This document shows, one piece after another, positions 35,801 through 48,481 of a stretch of 64,000 nt of DNA. The position numbers and the translations under genes were made by a program. How positions within the stretch are numbered: position 1 is the first letter of the stretch; each line of letters starts with the position of its first letter. The notes under the pieces were generated by a model. That model was given only the letters and a program-made list of their open reading frames with translations. It was not told where the DNA came from and ran no database searches. This DNA comes from Daphnia pulex (lineage: Eukaryota; Arthropoda; Branchiopoda; Diplostraca; Daphniidae), in contig NC_060026.1 in NCBI RefSeq assembly GCF_021134715.1, forward strand, positions 3,844,001-3,908,000. The letters are read 5' to 3'.

Positions 35801-36732
35801 GTCATTCCCAGCATTCCTGTAGAGGTACGTAATCAATCTTGATTAGATTTGAAATAAATCCATCTGTAATTTTGCCAATCTTGTTTTTTTTAGTTTATGG
35901 ACCCCGTCTATGGGAAAAAGAACCCTTCCTTTACGGATTTTATGGCACCAGGCATTATTCTGACGTAAGAAATTCATGTTAAAAGAATTTACGATTATGA
36001 CTTAAACCTTTTTGAAAATTATAGAATTGCATATACTCAAGCAGTGTCCTTAACGGCGGCTGTGTTTATTAATGAACGAAAACAAGGTCTTCTAGATCGC
36101 AGTTTAGTAGCTGGTAAATACGATGAAATCATTTTGTATCCGTGCATTCAATTTAAATGACCAATTTCGCTTCCATAGGCGTCCGCACTTCCGAAATTTT
36201 ACTCGCTCACCTGGTTACTCAATTTACTGTACTAGTGTTCCAGTCGTCAGTCGTTCTTATGGTTATGTTGCTGGTCTTTAAAATTACTTGCCAAGGTAGT
36301 TTAGCACTTGCAATGTTCATCGTTCTACTGCAAGGGCTATGCGGCATGTTTTACGGTAAATTCATTCGTTTTGCTTACGCACTTGATTTAATATTGTCAT
36401 TAATGAAATGATTGAATCATTCAGGTTTCGTAGTTTCGAGTCTCTGTGACCAACAAACTAGCGCCTTACAGCTATCACTCGGAAGTTTCTTCCCAAACAT
36501 GTTGCTAAGTGGTGTCCTATGGCCTATGGAGGGCATGTCTATCTACTTGCGCTACCTTTCCTACTTTATTCCTCTTACTCACGCGATTGAAGCACTCAGG
36601 TGCATTTTTGCACGCGGATGGGGCATCGACAAGCCAGAGGTCTATTATGGCATTGTGGTCAATTTCGGTTGGATTGTGGTTCTCCTTTTGGTGTGCCTAA
36701 CTGTCATTCGCGTGCGAAAGTACACGGGCTAA
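32830..36732 (+). CDS. ABC half-transporter, subfamily H (copy 2), 844 aa
   Basis: Twelve exons: 32830-32996, 33469-33891, 34082-34175, 34256-34537, 34680-35098, 35167-35377, 35458-35635, 35709-35824, 35894-35964, 36025-36113, 36179-36355, 36425-36732 (2535 nt). Walker A GASGCGKT (61-68), Q-loop Gln109, LSGGQ (160-164), Walker B with Asp184-Glu185 and H-loop His218 are intact. The ABC2-type membrane domain and the sequons NYT and NFT in the first extracellular loop are shared with copy 1. Exons 2, 3 and 7-11 have exactly the same lengths as in copy 1 (423, 94, 178, 116, 71, 89, 177 nt), proving common descent. Differences are a much longer Ser/Pro-rich linker between NBD and membrane domain (exon 5, 419 against 185 nt), a GT donor where copy 1 has GC, and a fused last exon (308 nt = 108 + 200). 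The start is the first of two adjacent ATGs. Substrate unknown. Confidence 0.93.
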
Positions 36733-37474
36733 TTGACGGCGGACAACTGCCGATGAGGTTCCTTCATTTCGTCTGTGTTTCTTCCCATATAATAATAAGT
36801 GGCACTGGGTTTTACGAGACTTGTTGTTTGTAACATTCCCCTTGCCAGCCCTAAAATTGATGCTGGATGCTCTCCAATCTGTTATACATACTGCTGGGTA
36901 TAGCGATAATTAATATTATGCTCAAAACCATCGATCAATCACGGAAACGGTATTTTGACTATTTTCCCCATTGTTCAGTTATTAATCTAATGCCAATCTT
37001 TTTTTAAGAAATAAATTTTTATCAAGAAATACAATAGACTGTGTAACATTGTTTGCAAAATCCAAGAGCGTATAGAAGAGCCAATATCTATATATCGCGA
37101 AATCACTTGAACAACCCGCCAAAAGTTAAATTCGCTGGAAATAAAATCCAGAAAAAGGGAACTATTTGAATATATATTACAGAAGAGAGCTGCTGATGGA
37201 CGCTGGGCGCTTTTCTTTGAAGATTGAAGAACGTTTTCCAATTAATTCGGTTTTAAAAAATCATTAATTTCCCGCGGAAGCGCGCGCTCGATGGTACATA
37301 AAAACAAATCAACTTAATTTGATTTTTATTCTTTTTACATCAATTGATCAAAAGGCGAAAATGTTCGCGGAACGAGACGTTCTCAGCACATAGCGGCAAC
37401 GTTGCGCTCTCCTTTTAATAACTTTTGGGAGCTCACGACACGAGAAGGAGGTCTCCCGCCGAGCCAAGAGGAGC
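36733..37474. other. 3' flank of ABCH gene 2
   Basis: 3' UTR followed by ordinary AT-rich intergenic sequence up to a MITE. No coding sequence seen. Confidence 0.5.
37010..37015 (+). terminator. Poly(A) signal of ABCH gene 2
   Basis: AATAAA 277 bp after the stop codon of the second ABC gene. Confidence 0.4.
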
Positions 37475-37476
37475 TA

Positions 37477-37857
37477 CAGTGCCGGTCCACTTATGCGACC
37501 ACTTTGTGCAGCGGTCGTATAATTGGATGGTCGCATAACCGGCCAAATGAATTAGTAGTATGTAGAAGGTGATGACTGAATCTTAGTAACACTTTGCTTA
37601 AGGAAAACAAATTGTTACGACTGACGATATTCATCTTTGTTCGAAAAAGTCCAACCCTTTTTCAATAATGAAGGTCAACGATGATTTAAAAACAAAATAC
37701 CTTGAAGTGGATTAAAATAATTCAAGTCGCGGCATGTTTATCGACAGAAAAATTTGAACTAGGGGAATCTCGCGCCAGAAAGTGGTGCAAGCAAAAGGGT
37801 GGTCGTATACCTGGATTGGTCGTATGGGCAGGCGGTCTGATAAGTGGACCAGCACTG
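37477..37857. mobile_element. 381-bp MITE with 18-bp inverted ends and TA duplication (Tc1/mariner-pogo style)
   Basis: Left end cagtgccggtccacttat (37477-37494); right end, read inward, cagtgctggtccacttat (37857-37840), 17 of 18 matching. Both ends are flanked by TA (37475-37476 and 37858-37859), the duplication expected of Tc1/mariner superfamily insertion; CAGTG ends are common in pogo/Tigger-like elements. The interior repeats ggtcgtat/ggtcgcat motifs just inside each end and has no transposase. A short translated piece (FELGESRARKWCKQKG) hints at a pogo-type helix-turn-helix, but too weakly to assign. Confidence 0.8.
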
Positions 37858-37892
37858 TATATAGGGAAAAGAAAAATCAATAGAAAAAAAAA

Positions 37893-37904
37893 GGGGGGGG
37901 GGGG
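37893..37904 (+). repeat. 12-bp poly-G run left of the repeat array
   Basis: Twelve uninterrupted G residues after an A-run, about 256 bp before the 38161 array. A similar run of 13 G follows the array. Confidence 0.9.
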
Positions 37905-38160
37905 AAATAATACACCAGAATTGCCAATTTGACAATGTCTTTTCTCTCTCTTTTCTTGACGCTCTTTTCTTCTTCTTCCTTTTTTTTTTGTCGGGTGGGG
38001 TTATATGATGTGTCCCGTTTTCTTCTTCTTCTTCTTCTGGTCTGCTGGGGGAAGGAGAGCCTTTTGAATGCCTGCGCTTTTATATATACAATGGGCCGAG
38101 ACGTCAAGAACGCCAAAGGAGAGCCGGGGACAAAAAAAAACTCAAAGATAATAGCTACAT

Positions 38161-41100
38161 ATCCTATCAAAGTCGGGAGGGAATTCCCAAATGGCTTTTA
38201 GATGTATATTGAGTAATATATATATACACCCGATGGCCATCGAAATTGCAGTTAGATTAGAGGCTATCGATTTCTTGTATCTCTTTTGTCAACTATCAAG
38301 TAATATAACGATGATGATTGATGGAACTCCGACCATTATCGTAATAAATAAATTTGATTCAAGCCCTGACACCGCAGCCACAGGCCTATTTAGAGTCTTT
38401 CAAAATTCTGTTAATGTGGTGGGCTCTATTATGCGGATAGAAATTCGGTCAAGCGACGGCACCACTCGAAATGAACATAGATTTGATTACTCGCGTTAAT
38501 GAACACTAAAGAAACTTATGCAAGAAATCTGTTTTTCAAAAATTTGTTGTGCAACGCCAGCATATATAACATAAAATTCGTGATTTGTTACGTTGTAGGG
38601 AATCACCTACATCAGAATAGATGGGACGTTTTATATTTCGACATAATTTCGATACCGCGTGCAACATAATAATTTCACAGATATCAAAACTCTGAATCAG
38701 AATCTGATTGGGAATTTTATCAAGCCTACTTCCATGTTGGGGCAAATAAGCGATAATCTTAACTATCAGTTCTGATGTAGTAGTTGATATAATCTGTAAT
38801 TTACCGCAGAAAACTGTCCTATAAAGTGACGGAGAATGCCAATGTTTGATTAACATATTTCATCCTAAAGAATTCCATCATATCGAATCGCACTAATTAA
38901 ATCCCAGCTTATAAGCAGCAAAAAATCCTAGTTAAATCCCCCAAAAATCAAGTTCATTTACTTGATATCAAATCCGACGCTCGATTCATTATCATTCTTG
39001 TAAATATCCCTCATTATGAAAGGAGATGACTCAATTTCTTACACAACACTCAAGGCGAACGGCGCAACTACATATTCTGCCAACTGGTAGGAAATTGAAG
39101 ACGAATTCATTTCGTGAAAACACGTTCATGAAATCAAAGTTGATCGACGTGGAATTCTGTTGTTGGAACCCCGACAAGTAATCGTAAAAAATAAATTTGA
39201 TTCAAGCCCTAATACCGTAGCCACAGGCCTATATTAAGAGTCTTTCAAAATTCTGCTGATGTGGCGGGATCTATTATGCGAATCGAAAATCGGTCAAGCG
39301 ACGACACACTCGGAATTATTTCTCTAATTTTTTCTCGCGTTAATGAACACTAAAGAAACTTATGAAATCAATCTGATTGTCAAAAATTTGTCGTGCAACG
39401 CCAGCAAATAAAGAACACAATTTCGTGATTCATTGGGTAGTATTACATCACCTACATCTGTGAAGATGGACTCCTTTTCTTTAGACAAATTTTAATACCA
39501 ATATGTATGAAATAATTCACAGAGATTGAATGCAAATGCTGGTATAATACTATTCGGTTGACCCAGAGTGTTCCGCCTGATGCCCTGGATTGACGAAGAG
39601 ATTAGTAATTCATCAGCTGTCACGTGACATCTTGAATTGCATTCAGCTTTCCTCTGTGAAATATTCTTAAAATTTAAGCAAATTAAACCCTTAATTTATT
39701 TCTCGTACAATGTCAATAATGAATAACATATTCCGTCCTATAAAATTCCATTAAGTCACATCGCGCTAATCAAATTCCTGCCCAAGAGCAACAAACAGTT
39801 CTTGCATATTTCCCTCCAAAATCAAGTTCATTTTCTTGATATAAATTCCGACGCTCGATTCATCATCATTCTTGTAAAGATCCCTCATTACGAAAGGAGT
39901 TGACGCAATTTCTTACACAACACCCAAGGCGAACGGCGCAACTATACATATTCTGCCAACTGGTAGGAAATAAAAGACGAATACACTTCGTGTAAACACG
40001 TTCATGAATTCAAAGTTGATCTACATGAAATTCTATTGATGGAACCCCGACAATTATTCGTAACAAATAGATTGGATTCAAAACCTACCGTACCCTACCG
40101 TAGTCACAGGCGCAGAGTCTTTCAAAAATCTGCTATGGAAGGATCTATTATTTTCAATTGAAATCCGGTCAAGCGACGACACCACTCGGAATGAACTCAC
40201 ATTTTATTTTTCGCGTTTAATGAACATTAAAGAAACTTATCAAATCAATCTGATTTTCAAAAATTTTGTTGTGCAACGCCAGCAATTAAAGTATACAATT
40301 TCGTGATTTTCTGGGTTGTTTGCATAATTCATATCGGTGAAGATAACTACTCAAAATTCGATACAAACTTTAATTCAGTGTACATCCTAATTATTACACA
40401 GAGTTCGGGATAGTATAAAAAGAATCATTGTTTGCTGGTGTGGAGTATCTGGAGGCGCCGTCGATAGCCTAACCGCAGACGTCTCCTGAATTCTCCGACT
40501 ACGACCCATCTGATGGTACTTCATTTCAGACATAAGAAATGATTCCTTCTGTGAAATAATCTCTAAATGTAATCAAATATTAACCTACATATAATTTGAC
40601 GGACAATGCCTAGATTGATTAACATATTCCGCCCTATGGAATTTTATCAAGTCTTATCGCACTAAATAAATCCCTACCCAAGAGCAGCAAAAAAATCTAA
40701 CAAAAGCCCCCCAAAATTAAGTTCATTTGCTTGATATCAATTACGACGCTCGATTTATTATCATTCTTGTAAAGATCCTTCATTAAGAAAGGAATCGACA
40801 CAACTTATTACACAACACCCAAGGCGAAGGGCGCAACTGCATAGCTATTCTGACTACTAGCAGGAAATAAAAGACGAATTCACTTCGTGCGTAAAACACG
40901 TTCATGAACTCAAAGTTGATCGACGTGGAATTCTATTGATGCTGGAACCCCGACAATTATTATTCGTAATAAATCAATTGGATTCAAAACCTGATAACCC
41001 AAACGTAGTCACAGGCGCACTCGCAGGCGCAGAGTCTTTCAAAATTCTGCTGTGGCGGGATCTATTGTGAATCGAAATCCGATCAAACGACGACACCGTT

Positions 41101-41762
41101 CGTGATGAACGCAGATTTTATTTCTCGTGTAAATGAACACTCAAGTAACTGGTGAGGAGAAACTGTTTTTCATCAACTTGTTGTGCAAGGCTCGTAAGTA
41201 ATGGTTAAATCGTCGTGATACATTAAGCATGTATTGCGTCATCTATTTCGTTGGAAGATGTCCATATATTTTGCCATTTAATATTTATTAAATTTTAACT
41301 GTAAATCGTTCACAATTATTGTAGGCAAAACATTTGTTTTATTGTTAATACAATAAACGCCATTTTATCCCGCTTTCCAACAACAATCTTTGTGACCTGA
41401 TTCGTTATTCAAAACAAGAAAAAGCCCTATCATTTGAGTCAATTGGCTACTCCAATACTCTATAACTTATTCAATCTTATTATATTGTATCAATCGCAGT
41501 CCACCAATTTAATCCCTATCGAAGGCCAGAAAAAAATTCTAGCAAAATCCCCTAAAAATCATGTTCATTTAATCGAAATCAACTCCGACGTTCGATTCAT
41601 TATCATTCCGATCGACCGCTCTAATAAAAAAAGAAAAAAAAAACGGGCGGGTGGAGATGGGCTGTAGGGTGTTCTGGAGTAGATGGATCTTATCTACTAC
41701 GTAATTAAATCCAAGTTAATTAATAAACCAAGTGAGGCCTAAAACAAAAGGTCTGGATTAAA
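38161..41762 (+). repeat. Super-unit 1 of the array (four monomers)
   Basis: Lead plus monomers 1-4 and a tail. The tail holds agccctat...gagtcaattggctattcc-like sequence and gggcgggtggag, repeated at the end of super-unit 2 (44150-44400). Confidence 0.8.
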
Positions 41763-44508
41763 TCCTATCAAAGTCGGGAGGGGAAAAAAGGGGAATTCCC
41801 AAATGGCTTTTAGATGTACATTAAGTAATGTATGTCCCGATGGCCATCGAAATTGCAGTTAGATTATAGGCTACCGATTTCTTGCATCTCTTTTTTCAAC
41901 CATCATCAAGTAATATAACGATGATGATTGATGGAACTCCGACCATTAATCGTATTAATAAATAAATTTTATTCAAGCCCTGATACCGTAGCCACAGGCC
42001 TTTTTAGAGTCTTTCAAAATTCTGTTGATGTGGTGGACTCTATTATGCGGATAGAAATTCGGTCAAGTGACGGCACCACTCGAAATGAACGCAGATTTGA
42101 TTACTCGCGTTAATGAACACTAAAGAAACTTATGACATCAATCTGTTTTTCATAAATTTGTTGTGTAACGCCAGCAAGTAAAGCATAAAATTCGTGATGT
42201 AATACGTTATTTAGTATCACCTACATCGGTACAGATAAGACTCTTGTTATTTCGGAACAATTCCGATAGTTTGTATATTCAAATTTTACAGAAGTAGGAT
42301 AATAACTCAATTTTACTCTAACAAGTAATATAGAGATATTTCCATGAAGGGATAGAATGTTGTGAAAACGGTGTCAGAATATCAGTAATCTGATTCTGAA
42401 ACTTCTTACAACATTGTGAAGCCTATCAGTGTATTCTGTGTAAAATTCATTGAAGTTAACCATAAGCATTCATTCAAATAAATTAACGAAAAATGCCAGT
42501 TTGTGTCTAACATATTCCATCCTATAGAATTCCATGAAATCGCATCGCACTAATTAAATCCCTGCTTAAAAGCAGCAAAAATTCCTAGTAAAATCCCCCA
42601 AAAATCAAGTTCATTTAATTGAAATCAAATCCGACGCTCGATTCATCTATAAAGATCCCTCATTATGATAGGAGTTGACTCAATTTCTTACACAACACTC
42701 AAGGCGAACGGCGCAACTACAAATTCTGGCAACTGGTAGGAAATAAAAGACGAATTCACTTCGTGAAAACACGTGCATGAACTCAAAGTTGATCGACGTG
42801 GTATTCTGTTGTTGGAACCCCGACAAGTAATCGTAATAAATAAATAAGATTCAAGCCCTAATACCGCGACGTAATACCGTAGCCACATGCCTATTAAGAG
42901 TCTTTCAAAATTCTGCTGATGTGGCGGGATCTATTATATGATGCGAATCAAAAATCGGTCAAGCGACGACACACTCGGAATTATTTCTCTAATTTTTTCT
43001 CGCGTTAATGAACACTAAAAAAACTTATGAAATCAATCTGAATGTCAAAAATTTGTTGTGCAACGCTAGCAAATATAGAACACAAATTCGTGATTCGTTG
43101 GGTATTTTTACATCACCTACATCGGTGAAGATAGACTCCTTATATTTAGACACAACTTCATCTCTAATGTGGAAGGAAATTATCACAGTGTTTGATTGTG
43201 ATACAGTTGTAACCCAATGCGCCGCCAGATGCATAGGATTGATGAGGAATCTGTTTCATTAAACTTACCACGTTACATCTCAGATTGCATCACAAATTCT
43301 CCCTATGAAATATTTAAAATATAATCAAATTGAATACTCAATTTATTTTTCGTACAATGTCAATGTCGATAAACATATTCCGTCCTATAAAAATCCATTA
43401 AGTCACATCGCACTAATTAAATTCCTGCCGAAGAGCAACAAACAGTTCTCGCATATTTCCCTCCAAAATCAAGTTCATTTTCTTGATAAAAATTCCGACG
43501 CTCGATTCATCGTCATCCTTGTAAAGATCCCTCAAATATCCTATCAAAGTAGTTGACGCAATTTCTTACACAACACCAAGGCGAACGCCGCAACTACAAA
43601 TTCTGGCAACTGGTAGGAAATAAAAGACGGATTCACTTCGTGAAAACACGTGCATGAACTCAAAGTTGATCGACGTGGAATTCTATTGTTGGAACCCCGA
43701 CAAGTATATTCGTAATAAATAAATTGGATATTCAAAACCTGATAACCCAACCGTAGTCACAGGCGCAGAGTCTTTCAAGATTCTGCTGTAGCGGGATCTA
43801 TTGTGAAACGACGACACACTCGGAAGGACGCAGATTTTATTTCTCGTGTAAATGAACACTCAAGTAACTGGTGAGGAGAAACTGTTTTTCATTAACTTGT
43901 TGTGCAACGCTCGTAACTAAAGGTTTAATCATCGTGATACATTAAGCATGAATTGCGTCATTTATTTCGTTGGAGGATGTCAATATATTTTGACATTTCA
44001 TTTTTCAATTTTGACTTTGAATCGTTCACAATTATCTGGGGCAGCGTGCAGAAAGTGCTTGATGTAATGTCTGCACATTAACCACAGCGCCATTAATGTC
44101 GGGACACAACATTAATTCATAATTATGAACTACTTCGTTTTCACTACAAGAAGAAGCCCTATTATTAGAGTCAATTGGCTATTCCAATACTCTATAACTT
44201 ATTCAATCCTATGATATTGTATAAATCGCTTCCCACCAGTTTTAATCCCTGCCGAAGGGCAGTAAAAAATTCTTGCAAAATCCCATAAAAATCATGTTCA
44301 TTTAATCGAAATCAACTCCAAGTTCGATTCATTATCATTCCGATCGGCCGCTCTATTTAAAACAGAAAAAAAATGGGCGGGTGGAGGTGGGCTGTAGGGT
44401 GTTCTGGAGTAGGCCTAGATGGATCTTATCTACTACGTAATTAAACCCGATTAAACCCAAGTTAATCAATAAACAAAGTGAGGCCTAAATCAAATGCTCG
44501 GGATTAAA
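41763..44508 (+). repeat. Super-unit 2 of the array (three monomers, one deleted)
   Basis: Lead plus monomers 5, 6 and 7, corresponding to types 1, 2 and 4, then the same tail. It is about 0.86 kb shorter than super-unit 1, which equals one monomer. Confidence 0.8.
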
Positions 44509-44692
44509 TCCTATCAAAGTTGGGAGGGAAAAAAGGGAATTCCCAAATGGCTTTTAGATGTATAGAAAGTAGGCCTAATATAGTATAGAATTATGCATAC
44601 CCGATAGCCATCAAAATTGCAGTTAGACTACATAGGCTACCGATTTTTGTATCTCTTTTTTTTTTCCAACCATCAAGTCACATAACAAGAAA
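44509..44692 (+). repeat. Partial super-unit 3 (lead only)
   Basis: Repeats the lead (tcctatcaaagttgggaggg, cccaaatggcttttagatgt, attgcagttaga, accatcaagt) and then breaks off into unrelated sequence. Confidence 0.75.
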
Positions 44693-44866
44693 TCGAAGGC
44701 CTAAACAAAGACAGTCGGTCTGGTCGTATTCGATATTTTGTTTGCCGAGGGTCAACATCATCAGATGGAAACAAAAGGAGCGGCTCTCTGCTGCTGCTCC
44801 TCTATATAAATGTGGATATTATAATACAATGTCTTTATATTATACCGACAATCTTCGGGGTTTGAA

Positions 44867-44879
44867 GGGGGGGGGGGGG
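44867..44879 (+). repeat. 13-bp poly-G run right of the repeat array
   Basis: Thirteen uninterrupted G residues, 175 bp after the end of the array, mirroring the 12-G run before it. Confidence 0.9.
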
Positions 44880-47800
44880 ACACGCTGGATCAACATTGAT
44901 ACAGTCGCAAGTGCGCAGAGTGCACAGCAGCAGCAGCACTGGCCCGCGTCCTTTTATCTAATAACATTCCAGTCTGCTGCGTTATAGACTCTGCTGCTGT
45001 CTAAACTGACTCGAGATAATACTATAAGACGCTAGTATAAGCTATTCAACGCTGGCCAACCGGTAGCGGGAGAAACATTTTGGTGGATCGCCAACCACAG
45101 CACCCAAGGTCTATAATAGCAACAACAACGTCAGACACTTTTTCTTCTCTGCAGTGGCAGGCATTGGATTATTTGATGGATGACACAATCAATGGCCGAA
45201 TAAGAGAGAAAAAGGTGATTTTTTCACGATTTTTTCCAAGATCTTTCCAAAATAGGGAAAGAAAAAAACAGAACCGGACACGCAGCTCCTTATTTTTTTG
45301 TTCTGTAGAGTCGCAACAGTGAAACTTGAAACTTCATTGAAAACGACAAAGTGACTCGAGCTGCCAGTAATTTTGTTCCGTGGGTGACGTTATTCTTCTT
45401 CTTCTTCCCCCCTTTACGTATAGAGTCTGATGTGGCGTGCAACGTGAGGAGGACTCAATTGGGAGCGAGCAATGCGTGTGTCTCCCGTTCGAATGCTAAT
45501 CAATTTCAAAAGTCATTCGTATATTAGTATAGGAGCCACAGCTGAGAGGCAGCCAACACGATAAGGGAGTGGCGTTATTACTGTCTCGCAATAAACTCAA
45601 CGAAAATCTCGCAGCTCTATAGACACCAGCCGTATCTCCCGTCGATTTGTTTTCCCAAATTTTCACCAAATTTCTTTCCCCCCTTTTAGTTTTTTTCTTT
45701 TTTCGTCTGATAATTCCAAGAAACGGGTGCCGATTAAATCAGCAGGGAGTTAATCATCGACTGGCATCATTTGCGCCCAGTTGCAGCATGTGTGCGCACT
45801 TTCGAATGCTGTTTGAAGCCCCCCGCTCGTAAATCTACATGCGCTGATGATGTCAGCCGACTAATTATAACAATCTCACGTGACCCCCTTATTTTATTCT
45901 CCCAATGGGGCCGAGTATGGTCGATCAACAAAAAAAGGAAAAAAATAAAACAAAACGTCTTGGAGGAATTCCAAACCAATTTATTTGACGGGTCCCCCTT
46001 TTTATAGATCGTAATAACCGCTGCTGGCTGGCCGGTTGATGAATGGGCCAATTCTGTATATTCCCTTATTTTTTTTCCCTTGAAATCCATTTGACCTTTT
46101 GCCTCCCCACATCAGCCGTCCGTTTATCTCAATACTGTGCACTTGATTTAACCGCTCTCTCCGTCGATGACTCTCTGGAGATCAATCTTCTACAATCTTG
46201 GAACTCTCAAAAAAAGGAAAAAAAAAGGAAAAACGGATATTATAAGGAACGACTCGATGGAGAGACTATAGCGCTACTGGGTCTTCTGGGAGAAAGTGCA
46301 ATGGGGACCCAGCAGCAGCAAAGGGGGGCTCCAGAACACACAGACAGTGGTCAAGTTGCTGTGTGTGTGTAGCCGAGAAACTCGGAGATATCTCAGTCAA
46401 GTCATCGGAAAAGTCAGAATATGGGCGCGGTCAAACAGAAGCGATATATGTATGGGCTATCTATACATCCATATGGATACACACACACGCAGATGTGTAT
46501 CCTTATTAGACGTTTCTAGCTATAGCTCCCATACAGCGATGTATATATAACGGGCGGGGTCGCTGTAAAAAGATGAACATCGCACCCCGGCAGCAGCAAC
46601 AACAGTCCAGCAGCCAGCCCAAATATATTCAAGAGAGGATATACTATACAGCAATCAGCCCCAGTCTTTTCCTCTCGGCACAACCAACACCGGAGGGACT
46701 ACCACTTATATCTTTATCCCCTTTTTTCTTCTACTTCTTCTTCTTCTTCTTCCAGCGCAATAGATGCGCATCGATGACTTTGACCCGACTCCTCCCCTTT
46801 CTGTATAGACTCCAGTGGGGCCTTTGTGACCGGCTATTTAAAAGAGGACCAGCACAAGACACATATCACCGAATGTGATATGAAAGAGAGAGTGGGAAAA
46901 GATGCTGCTGCTGCGGTTAGGAGAAATCAAAAACTCACGGGACCGATCAATACATCAGGCCCATTCATTCATTTGACGAGAGAGGGATGGGACAGATAGG
47001 ACAGATATTGGACTCATCTTCCTTCTATGTGGTGGTGAGAGAGAGAAAAAGAGAATCGGAAGTCGCCAGAGTCGTAAAAATGTAGAGAGATATATAAATA
47101 CGACCTCATCAATCATTTTCTTATTTCTCCGGGGCGCCCAGCAAGAACAACGTTGACGTATATATATACACGGCATTGATGGCCCAAAGGATATGGAGAG
47201 AGAATATAAGCAAAAAGAGACTAGGGAGAGAGAGAAAAAAAAAAGATAATTGATTGCCATTTGACACCTCCAAAAACCAGCGAGTTTCTCATCTTTAAAC
47301 AGCCAGAAAAGATGAAGAGGACAACTTGGAACACAGAACAAGGGAATTAGGAGAAGAGGAATTTTTCTTTTAACAACAACACACACACACACAAACCCCT
47401 GGGTAAAAAGAAAAAAAGAAACGTCGACGTCGTTCCGCCCCATTCTCAGCAGCCCACTCATTTCCGTGTGCTATGGCGCCAGGCCGGAGAAATTACACTC
47501 TCATCTCCTCTCATACCCTGGGCAGCAAACGAAAAAAGAGAAAAAGATTTTTCTTTTCTGTTTTAACCGAGGTTTTAACCCTTCGCGACGATGAGAGAGA
47601 AGAAAAAACATATGTTTAACCTAAACACACACAGCAGGCAAGTGCCACATAGAGCGGATAACACGTGTTAAGAGATTCCCTCGTTAAGAAAAAAAGGAGA
47701 AAAAATCATCTAGCGAGACCCTGCCACATTGTAAATATTAGGCCAAGGCGTTACGGGCCACCGAACAAGCGTCTCTCTCTTCTCTCTATAACTAAACTAT

Positions 47801-48435
47801 CCATCTATTATTGCGTAAAAGTATATACAAGAGAGACACTGTCATCTGAATATACACATGTCCGTCCGCTCTCACTGTCTTCCCCTCTCATTCATTCATC
47901 TTTGGGCTGATGTGTAATAAATAAAGATCGGATGCATCCGCATAGTTACATCCATATGTGGGTGGAACAAAAAAAGGAGGCCTGAAAAAAAGAGGATCGC
48001 CACAAGACACCGGAGATGATCCTGCTGTGCGTCCCTCTTGGTCAAAAAGTTGTCTAGTTGCACTTTGCTTCAAGTGATCAAATAATTTTTTTAATTCGAT
48101 TGTTGACTCACAGAAAAAGTTGTGAGGGAAAAAAACAAAACAAGCCTGATAGTGATCTGCAGTCGTTCTACAAATGAGTTTTTGAATAAACCCTAACTGA
48201 GTAAAACAAAAAGGGCAAGAGAAAACAATTCCTGTCAACGGCCTAGCTCAGGAATAATCGTACTTGGTAGGCCCCTACTGTGCAACGATTTAGAATCAAC
48301 GCCACTCAATAGTCAGAAAAGAAGGATAGAGATTTTGGTTTCCTACCTTTAAGCCTGGGAAATACAGCCAGGCTTCCACATGTATTCCATCCGCTGAAAA
48401 GTTGAATCCAACACCAGGAAGGATAGGGAAAAGGG

Positions 48436-48481
48436 TGTCCTCGTGAATACACCCACACTCGCATGGGCATACACGAGGACA
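48436..48481. repeat. Perfect 10-bp inverted repeat
   Basis: Arms tgtcctcgtg (48436-48445) and cacgaggaca (48472-48481) with a 26-nt loop. It lies inside a 79-codon minus-strand frame (48535-48296) that ends at a possible splice donor but resembles no known protein. Confidence 0.6.

Larger units (their letters stand above)
38161..44692 (+). repeat. Higher-order tandem repeat array, seven ~0.9 kb monomers in two and a bit super-units
   Basis: A monomer anchor, gagtctttcaaaattctg or a near match, occurs at 38393, 39238, 40115, 41032, 42007, 42898 and 43768, giving spacings of 845-975 bp. Each monomer also carries aacgccagca, ccgacgctcgattcat, caactggtaggaaat and ggaaccccgaca in fixed order. 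The monomers form types: 1 resembles 5, 2 resembles 6, 4 resembles 7; monomer 3 has no partner. A lead sequence (tcctatcaaagt, then ggaattcccaaatggctttt) opens each super-unit at 38161, 41763 and 44509. No monomer keeps a shared open frame, so I regard the array as non-coding. It might be satellite DNA or the template of a repetitive non-coding RNA; neither is shown by the sequence. Confidence 0.85.

Noticed and set aside
38191..38499. Open frame in monomer 1, also seen in monomer 5 (41928-42113), as a possible repeated small protein
   Set aside because: Of eight base differences between the two copies over the shared codons only three are silent, and the frame is broken in the other five monomers, so there is no sign of protein selection.
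46955..47461. 168-codon minus frame in the desert
   Set aside because: Ser/Phe/Leu-rich text produced by purine-rich repeats on the plus strand, with no family resemblance.
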